Assembly (NCBI GenBank): GCA_023393375.1
Contig: JAEWLI010000092.1
Coordinates: forward strand, 1-12,324
Direction: 5' to 3'
Source of the DNA: Bacteroidota bacterium
GTDB taxonomy: Bacteria > Bacteroidota > Bacteroidia > Cytophagales > Cyclobacteriaceae
Length of the DNA: 12,324 nucleotides
The notes below the pieces were generated by a model. That model did no database searches. It saw only the letters and a program-made list of their open reading frames with translations, and was not told the origin of the DNA. Position numbers and translations under genes: made by a program. Below, in pieces: positions 6,714-12,324 of the stretch (the stretch's first letter is position 1; the number at the start of each line of letters is the position of its first letter).

Positions 6714-7771
6714 AATATCCGCTCAAAAATGTGGAGAGTATCATTCCGGTCTAACACATACCATCGATTGTTAGCGTATTTCATTTCAAGGATTTGGGCT
6801 ATTCCATCTCGCTCCATATCCAGCTCATAACTCCAAATAACTTCCTTTTTATCTCGGTCAAATACCCCGATCTTTCCTTGTCTGTCATCGCAGAAGTAAA
6901 TTGATTTAGAGTCAAAAGGAAAAGTATGTGACCTATAACTAATTGACATAGAAGCCGATTCTAAACTTTCTGACAAATCAGTATACTTTACTGGCAAACT
7001 CACATCATTTAGATCAACCTCAATATAATACTTACTCCACAAGCCAATCAATAAGGCTGTATTGGCATCTATCTGCATAGCCCCTCCAAATTTGAACTCT
7101 TGGGTATCATTTGAAGTTTCTAATCCGATTTTTTTCACTAGTTCACCAGTTTTCTCATCAAGCCCAATCAATTCTCCCGAACTTAGCCAAACCCACAAAA
7201 TACCATTGTAAGTACCTAAAGCACCCATATAAGTGGTTTGCTTTTCATCTCCTCTTATGTCAACATACTTCCCAGACACAGAAAAACTCCAATGCTCTTT
7301 GCCTTCTAGATCGATACTCGCTAAAGTTTCGGATTCTTTATCAATATTCAACATCAATTCTCCACCATCTATAGAAACTTGGATTTCTCGATTTACTGGC
7401 TCAAAACTCCTGTTGTTAATATCATAAAAACACAACTCCTTTTGACCGTTTATCCTCCTATTTGCAACTATCAAGTTCTTATGGATTAAATCAACTCGCC
7501 TAAAGGTATATACTTCATCATCTTTCGAGTTTTTAAAAAGTATCTCATTACTCCTTAAATCGTATATTAAGGACTTACCATACATGTCTTGCCAAACAAG
7601 AAAACTATTAATTATGAAAACATCACCAGGGTATTTCTTATCAGTAACTACATTCTCAATATCTATATTTGGCAGGTATGGAATTTTACATTCATCTGAT
7701 AAATAAATGAGGTTGTTGTCGAATATCGAAAAATCCTTAACACCACTAATTTTCTCTAAAAACTTCATCAT
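6710..7771 (-). CDS. PQQ-like beta-propeller protein 1, putative immunity partner
   Basis: This cytoplasmic protein of 353 residues (from ATG 7771) has repeats with PQQ-like signatures: ASIDLEGKEHWSFSV, GLDEKTGELVKKIGL, VFDRDKKEVIWSYEL. It ends NNRWYVLDRNDTLHIFE. It is a paralogue of the propellers at 4561-5559 and 2448-3488. The start is ambiguous: GTG 7774, ATG 7771 and ATG 7768 are in line. ATG 7771 shares one base with the TGA of the big toxin (TGATG), which favours re-initiation there. No signal peptide is present, as expected for a protein guarding the cytoplasm against its partner's C-terminal nuclease. It has strong acidic/hydrophobic blade content but no identifiable catalytic site. 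The immunity function is inferred from order and repetition. Confidence 0.7.
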   Translation of the reverse strand: MMKFLEKISGVKDFSIFDNNLIYLSDECKIPYLPNIDIENVVTDKKYPGDVFIINSFLVWQDMYGKSLIYDLRSNEILFKNSKDDEVYTFRRVDLIHKNLIVANRRINGQKELCFYDINNRSFEPVNREIQVSIDGGELMLNIDKESETLASIDLEGKEHWSFSVSGKYVDIRGDEKQTTYMGALGTYNGILWVWLSSGELIGLDEKTGELVKKIGLETSNDTQEFKFGGAMQIDANTALLIGLWSKYYIEVDLNDVSLPVKYTDLSESLESASMSISYRSHTFPFDSKSIYFCDDRQGKIGVFDRDKKEVIWSYELDMERDGIAQILEMKYANNRWYVLDRNDTLHIFERIL

Positions 7772-10700
7772 CACTTAATATCAATAAAGTTATACAGCTT
7801 AGAATTGGTATCATTTACTAAATCCAAAAAGTCTGGTAAGTTATCTGCTCCCAAATCTGATTTTAGAGTGGTTTTCATTGATTGAAAAATATCAGGAGCA
7901 TTACCAGAAAAGACAGACTTCATTTGAGTTTTTATTGCTCCTAGATCAGGTGTCTTTAACTTATTAAAGACGTACTTCATTTCGCTGATATTATCAATTC
8001 CTCTAAAATATTCCGTCATCTGACGTGCTGAAAGATTTGGTATGTTCTCCAAACTCCAACTCTTATATTCAATTAATTTGAGATCCCCAGCACTTGCATC
8101 CAGTTCTACGTCAAAACGACATTTGGTACAAACCACCCCATCACCATTAAACTCGTAATCGAATTTCTTAACCTTTCCACTTGCGAAGTTCTTCACATCG
8201 TTGAGCATGTGCGTAACTCCGTCCTGCATGGCAAAGGCAGGGTTCTTTAAATCGGTCATGAGCTTGTCAAAACCTTCTGCCCCGGAATGTTTCTTCACAA
8301 CCTGTTTTACGTTCTCCAGATGGTCAGCCAACTTTACTAGTTTATGTGCACCACCTCCATTTAATGGGTTCTTTACTGCATCAATGATCCCGTCCAAATC
8401 AGCCCTTCCATTGGGCAACTTGCCCATAAAATCGGCATCATTTAAAAGGTCTGATACTTTCTCTAGTGACGGAATATGCTTGCTAATATTGGGGTGTTTG
8501 CTTACTGCACTCCACGCCTCTACCAACTCTCCTTTGTTTCTGGTTATTGCCCTCACAAAATCGTCCGATCCATTTATAAGATCGTCGACCAATGCATCTA
8601 TTTGATTTGGGGACAGTTTTAGATCATCAACACGTTTGGCGAGTACTTCTATGGTTTCGTCACTCAGCCTCGTTGCTCTTTTGAACATTCCCACGCCGCT
8701 CGTTGCCGTGCCAATTCCATCATCAACTTTTGAAAGAACGTTTTTCCCAGCAAAGGTATCTTTTATTTTTGTAATCCTTCCCGCTTCTGTCGGTTCATTT
8801 AATATTTCCCTTAAAATACGCCGATCCACTTGCCCATTGTTGATCATTCCTTCCAATTGTGACAATTGAGAGGCTGGAATAAAATCATCGGATACATTAA
8901 ATAAATTGGCCAATTGGGCGATGCGCTTTTCAGAAGAAGCACTGATTTTTCTTACCACCTTGCCCGTGGCATCCAACACATATATTGTCCCTTTATAAAT
9001 ATGTTTGCCATATTTCTGCACTCCTTTAACAACCAAAGTGCCGCCTCCCATTACTGCAAGACCGATCAAATAGGCATTGGCATTGTTCTGGTCGCCGACA
9101 AGCCATGAGTAACCCACACCCACCGCATCGGCAATCTGATCTACCCCGGGTATTAATCCGACAATATCGATGGTCAAAAACACTATGCTATTCAAAACAC
9201 TGCTTACCTCGAAATCATAGGCAATATCAGCATAACTCAGCGGACTTCCCCCCAAAACCGTATGCAGATTTTTATAAGCCTGAAATTGGAATAACACCCC
9301 AAGTCCCAGTTGGGAAAATTCACCTTCGCTGATCATAAGCTCGTTTACCGAATGCAAAAACTTGATCATTCCCGACTCTTGAAAGACCATGTGTATGCCA
9401 TAGGCCATATAATAATCAGGTATATACTTTTCTTTGATGTTGTTGCTCGCTTTTTCCCAAGACCGGTTCGGTTTGTTGACATTATATTCATCAATCAGCG
9501 ATTGTCTAGTTATATTGTATTGATACCTGTCCAGATAATATTGGCTCCAGGCTTCTGATACTTCTAACTGGGGCTGGCCATTATACTTGTTACGTTCATT
9601 CCATAAAACAGGGTCCGGTGAATTATCATGGTCACTGTGTAAATTGCCATCAAGGTATGTCTTCAAATAAGGTGCGGGCAAACTCCTGACAGTTTGGATG
9701 CCGGGGTTCACAAGATAATATACCCCATTGATAAAGGGGTAATTTCTTTTGCGTCCGAGATCCTCAACCGAAAAAATCGGTGTGCCGTCTGCTTGTAATA
9801 TCGCATAGTATATCCTGCATGGTTTTTCCAGGTTCGAATAAACACTATATAATAATTGAAACGTATTCTCAAATGGATGACCATCAATGACCCCCTTGTC
9901 TAAAATATTACTGTGGGTAGCTGCAAGGCCCGGCATTACATATTGTGCTCGAACACCAGTAATGGATTTCTTGGGGTAACAATAGGGAATGGTTACCAAA
10001 ACGACTTTTCTGTTGCCTATTTTGTCCTTTATGGAATTCAGGACATTAGCGGCAAATGTATTTGGGTCATCGAATACAAAATCGACTTCTTTGTATACGG
10101 CATAGACTTCTACATTTTCTTCCTCATATAAATATCTTAACCTATCTTCTAAAACTCTGTATCCCTTTTTATTTTCGCCGAAAAACTGAAACGAAAAGAG
10201 CTTGTCAATATTCAGTATGTGATAATATTCATCGTCTTTGTATTTTCTTGCTTTTTCGTGAGGATATTGGCTCAGCCCATCTTTTAAGACCTTCGCAAAA
10301 TCCTCGACCTCGGATTTTAACAGTAAAGCGGCTTCTTCGCCACTAACTACTTTCAAGTGCTCCACAATTTGGAAACTTTCTTTTACCAATTGGGGTGGTA
10401 AAACTAAATCCGTAGCGGGTTTATTTTCTATTTGGGCCAGAATGGCATCGTTAACCAGCTCCTGCTTTTCATTTAATTCGTTAATAATGCTTTCTACATT
10501 CTTTTTTAATCTATCGAAGAATATGCTCTTCGCTATCGGAACCAATGACGGTTTGATGTTTTCTCTGTTCGGTACTGATGGTTTAAGCTTCAACTGCCTC
10601 AAATATCCATGTTGATATTTAACTTTACCATCCGTATCCAAGTAATTTCCTATAAATTTGGCAACTGCAAAGGTTGAGCTATTTGGATAATCTTTCAGTG

Positions 10701-11181
10701 CTTCTTTGACAATACCATCTATCAATCCATTAAAACGATCTACTATTTCTTTTTTTTCTATTTCCACGGTATAAGGAGTCCATTCGCTGGTTGAAGTGAT
10801 GGATTCGTCCATCTTCTTGATAAGTGCTATGGGCCATTCATTTACCAGGCACACGTACAGGTTGGTTACATCAGGTTTGGTGTTATATGCCTGCAGTACA
10901 TTATTGATCTCGTCATACTCATTATCGCTCAGTAAATATTCTTTTGATCCATCCTCTTTTCGTTCCTTCAGCCATTTGTCTTTTCTTTCAAAACTGAAAA
11001 TATAATTGTTTTGATGGCTCAATCCGTGGGCATCATTCCATTCATTGGATCGTATCAGCTCTTTTAATTGTCTTACGCCTTCCTTATGGTATTCTTCCAA
11101 TTCCTTTTCAATTGGCCCGCCAAGTAACGCAGGGGTCGCCAGGAAAATAACCCATAGGATATATAATACCTTTCTAAACAT
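7771..11181 (-). CDS. Full-length secreted polymorphic-toxin-like protein with C-terminal nuclease domain
   Basis: This encodes 1136 residues from ATG 11181. The start gives MFRKVLYILWVIFLATPALLGG, a clean signal peptide; the 11 codons upstream (to GTG 11214) lie in FG-GAP sequence. Residues about 25-640 form a large domain I do not recognise. Residues about 659-719 are hydrophobic and glycine-rich, containing DIVGLIPGVDQIADAVGVGY and AVMGGGTLVVKG, resembling pre-toxin segments found before many polymorphic toxin tails. Helical linkers follow (LVEAWSAV near 886-893). The tail shows CTKC (1018-1021), then RFDVELDA with D1024 and IEYKSW with E1038-x-K1040, fitting a PD-(D/E)XK nuclease. It overlaps the FG-GAP fragment by 8 bases (ATGTTTAG) and propeller 1 by 1 base. 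No type IX secretion tail or Rhs/YD repeats are visible, so export beyond Sec is unknown. Confidence 0.7.
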   Translation of the reverse strand: MFRKVLYILWVIFLATPALLGGPIEKELEEYHKEGVRQLKELIRSNEWNDAHGLSHQNNYIFSFERKDKWLKERKEDGSKEYLLSDNEYDEINNVLQAYNTKPDVTNLYVCLVNEWPIALIKKMDESITSTSEWTPYTVEIEKKEIVDRFNGLIDGIVKEALKDYPNSSTFAVAKFIGNYLDTDGKVKYQHGYLRQLKLKPSVPNRENIKPSLVPIAKSIFFDRLKKNVESIINELNEKQELVNDAILAQIENKPATDLVLPPQLVKESFQIVEHLKVVSGEEAALLLKSEVEDFAKVLKDGLSQYPHEKARKYKDDEYYHILNIDKLFSFQFFGENKKGYRVLEDRLRYLYEEENVEVYAVYKEVDFVFDDPNTFAANVLNSIKDKIGNRKVVLVTIPYCYPKKSITGVRAQYVMPGLAATHSNILDKGVIDGHPFENTFQLLYSVYSNLEKPCRIYYAILQADGTPIFSVEDLGRKRNYPFINGVYYLVNPGIQTVRSLPAPYLKTYLDGNLHSDHDNSPDPVLWNERNKYNGQPQLEVSEAWSQYYLDRYQYNITRQSLIDEYNVNKPNRSWEKASNNIKEKYIPDYYMAYGIHMVFQESGMIKFLHSVNELMISEGEFSQLGLGVLFQFQAYKNLHTVLGGSPLSYADIAYDFEVSSVLNSIVFLTIDIVGLIPGVDQIADAVGVGYSWLVGDQNNANAYLIGLAVMGGGTLVVKGVQKYGKHIYKGTIYVLDATGKVVRKISASSEKRIAQLANLFNVSDDFIPASQLSQLEGMINNGQVDRRILREILNEPTEAGRITKIKDTFAGKNVLSKVDDGIGTATSGVGMFKRATRLSDETIEVLAKRVDDLKLSPNQIDALVDDLINGSDDFVRAITRNKGELVEAWSAVSKHPNISKHIPSLEKVSDLLNDADFMGKLPNGRADLDGIIDAVKNPLNGGGAHKLVKLADHLENVKQVVKKHSGAEGFDKLMTDLKNPAFAMQDGVTHMLNDVKNFASGKVKKFDYEFNGDGVVCTKCRFDVELDASAGDLKLIEYKSWSLENIPNLSARQMTEYFRGIDNISEMKYVFNKLKTPDLGAIKTQMKSVFSGNAPDIFQSMKTTLKSDLGADNLPDFLDLVNDTNSKLYNFIDIK

Positions 11182-11533
11182 TAGCTTGAACTTGTGTAAA
11201 TGTAGCGTCACCATTGTTTATATACATCAGTGTATGTGCCACTCCTGCAGCATCGCGACCATTGTATACCAGGTCCGGGTCGCCATCATTGTCCAGATCG
11301 GCTAAAATACTGGTACCATAAGCCAACCCGATAAAAGGGGTTGAAGAAAGATTGAAAATACCATTGCCGGCGTTCAAGTATAGGTGGGCCGTTCGGTTCG
11401 TGCCATCGTGACCATGAATAAAAACATCTATGAGGCCATCGTGGTTGATATCTCCCAATGCGATAGAGCCATCGGATAGGGGAATCAAACCCAAACCGTA
11501 ACCCGTAAAGGTACCATCACTGTTGTTAAGAAA
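11174..11533 (-). pseudogene. FG-GAP/VCBS gene, 3' fragment lacking its signal peptide (copy C)
   Basis: Homology to copy B starts at about 11533 (FLNNSDGTFTGYG, matching FRNNGDGTFTGYG) and continues to the same end, YINNGDATFTQVQANV, with the TAG inside ATGTTTAG. The first ~66 residues, including the signal peptide and first calcium loop, are missing, and an in-frame TAG lies ten codons upstream of the junction. The only start options are internal, such as TTG 11494, giving a 106-residue peptide without export signal. Calcium loops DINHDGLID and DLDNDGDPD remain. It is a 5'-truncated duplicate, useful mainly as upstream context for the big toxin gene. Confidence 0.75.
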
Positions 11534-11600
11534 TCCTATGATATTACGCTATCAATACCAACATCAGAATTATTTCTCATTCTATTACCTTTTTGTTGTG

Positions 11601-11608
11601 TATTTTTG
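11601..11608 (+). promoter_or_regulatory. Possible -7 element for the toxin-antitoxin pair
   Basis: TATTTTTG fits the Bacteroidota -7 consensus TAnnTTTG and lies about 80 bases before the antitoxin start. No convincing TTG -33 element sits about 20 bases upstream, so the call is weak. Confidence 0.2.
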
Positions 11609-11690
11609 TTATTATTGGTAAATGCGAATACTGAAAAACAGGTGAAAACATGCTTTTTTATTAATGTGGGATTCAAATACCTTAAAAATC

Positions 11691-11885
11691 ATGAAAACTC
11701 AATTTATAACCGATGACCATGGCAATAAACTGGCAGTGATACTGCCCATAGAAGACTATCAAAAAATGCTGGATGATCTTGAGGAAATGGAGGATATCAA
11801 GCTTTATGATGAAGTGAAGGCCAGGAAGGAAGAAACGCTTCCTTTCGCTGAGTACCTTAAAAAGCGTAAGAAAAAAGATGCCTGA
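11691..11885 (+). CDS. Type II antitoxin, Phd/YefM- or RelB-like
   Basis: This encodes 64 residues from ATG 11691. It begins MKTQFITDDHGNKLAVILPI, followed by EDYQKMLDDLEEMEDIKLYD. The N-terminal strand-turn-strand with 'G-N-K-x-A-V-I-L-P-I-x-D-Y' and an acidic helix is the layout of small Phd/YefM-type antitoxins that pair with RelE. The C-terminal part is very basic (KKRKKKDA). The frame is open nine codons upstream, but those lack conservation with the family start. The gene overlaps the toxin by 8 bases (ATGCCTGA), typical of tightly coupled pairs. It would bind and neutralise the downstream toxin and probably represses its own promoter, as the family does; no operator was identified with confidence. 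Confidence 0.75.
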   Translation: MKTQFITDDHGNKLAVILPIEDYQKMLDDLEEMEDIKLYDEVKARKEETLPFAEYLKKRKKKDA

Positions 11886-12135
11886 ATATAAGCTGGTCAT
11901 TTCCAGGACTGCCCAAAAGCAGCTTGACAAGCTGCCGGACCATATTGCTAATCCTCTCATTGATGCCATACAAGGTCTTGCCTTTAACCCAAAACCTCAT
12001 GGATACAAAAAGCTCAAAGGACGGAACGGTTACCGCATCCGCAAAGGAACTTACAGGATCATCTATGATATTTACAACAATATCCTCACAGTTGAGATCA
12101 TTGCTCTGGGACATAGAAAGGATATTTATGAGTGA
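11878..12135 (+). CDS. RelE-family mRNA-interferase-type toxin
   Basis: This encodes 85 residues, the normal length for RelE. It opens with MPEYKLVISRTAQKQLDKLP (strand plus helix). KLKGRNGYRIRKGTYRIIYDI (44-64) and VEIIALGHRKDIY (72-84) are the RelE core, with R53, R60, R80 and Y84 in the positions usually conserved for RNA contact and cleavage. RelE proteins cut mRNA at the ribosome when freed from antitoxin. It appears intact. It sits divergently from, and 340 bases right of, the FG-GAP fragment, and mirrors the decayed ParE remnant at the other end of the toxin cluster. Confidence 0.85.
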   Translation: MPEYKLVISRTAQKQLDKLPDHIANPLIDAIQGLAFNPKPHGYKKLKGRNGYRIRKGTYRIIYDIYNNILTVEIIALGHRKDIYE

Positions 12136-12324
12136 AGGTTCCTGTCTGGTTTATCTCTCAATTTTAACCTACAAATCTGCTCCAATCAAACTTTAATACC
12201 CCTGACTCATGATCAAGTAAATATAATCGGAATCTACAATGATATCCTTGTACACCAGTGCCCTACCAACAAAACATCTATCCAGTTCACAACTTTACAG
12301 GTAAAAAAGTGCGGGATATGGCCT

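Noticed and set aside
8201..8605. 134-residue plus-strand open frame, and similar plus-strand frames across 8636-11305
   Set aside because: They are antisense to the large toxin gene, with no recognisable domain and no independent gene context.
11531..11640. Surviving 5' end of FG-GAP copy C (CACAACAAAA, then ATGAGAA about ten bases on, near 11575-11600 on the minus strand)
   Set aside because: The resemblance to the copy A/B leader is only a few bases, and the following 14-codon frame does not match the signal peptide.
12193..12276. Minus-strand fragment reading RALVYKDIIVDSDYIYLIM, reminiscent of a six-bladed propeller protein end
   Set aside because: It is under 30 codons long with a stop on both sides inside the window and no start; the similarity is too short to support a gene. 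I see nothing else definite in 12136-12324.

Overview
The window looks like an accessory region of a Bacteroidota chromosome. The evidence is FG-GAP/VCBS repeat proteins with Sec signal peptides, a membrane hydrolase with the 'MDSLTQ' N-terminus common in that phylum, moderate-to-low GC, A-rich rather than GGAGG-type leaders before start codons, and C/T-rich intergenic repeats. I could not run a database search, so taxonomy and families are judged by eye.

Layout, left to right. Positions 1-207 hold one end of an IS256-like insertion sequence: a terminal-repeat-like tip, a large hairpin and the first 26 codons of a transposase running off the left edge. Positions 228-560 are non-coding low-complexity and 20-bp tandem repeats. 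A YdjM/DUF457-type membrane metal-dependent hydrolase follows on the minus strand (651-1667). Positions 1796-2084 hold a twice-frameshifted ParE/RelE-like toxin remnant fused to the 5' part of an FG-GAP gene (copy A, 2085-2387).

The core, 2448-11533, is all on the minus strand and is read right to left. It contains: a 5'-truncated FG-GAP fragment (copy C); a 1136-residue secreted polymorphic-toxin-like protein with a C-terminal PD-(D/E)XK-type nuclease domain; a beta-propeller protein; a second, shorter secreted protein with a related nuclease tail; a second beta-propeller; an intact short FG-GAP gene (copy B); a 129-residue remnant of a third nuclease tail; and a third beta-propeller. Toxin-tail and propeller genes alternate three times. 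Adjacent genes overlap by 1, 4 or 8 bases, so translation is probably coupled.

On the right, on the plus strand, lies a compact type II toxin-antitoxin pair (11691-12135).

Interpretation: this resembles a polymorphic toxin locus with one full-length effector and displaced 'orphan' toxin-tail/immunity pairs. The unusual point is that the partner in the immunity position is each time a cytoplasmic PQQ-like beta-propeller about 330-350 residues long. The repeated FG-GAP segment, broken at the same codon in copies B and C, suggests a tandemly duplicated cassette in which some copies later decayed. The nuclease and immunity roles are inferred from motifs and gene order.
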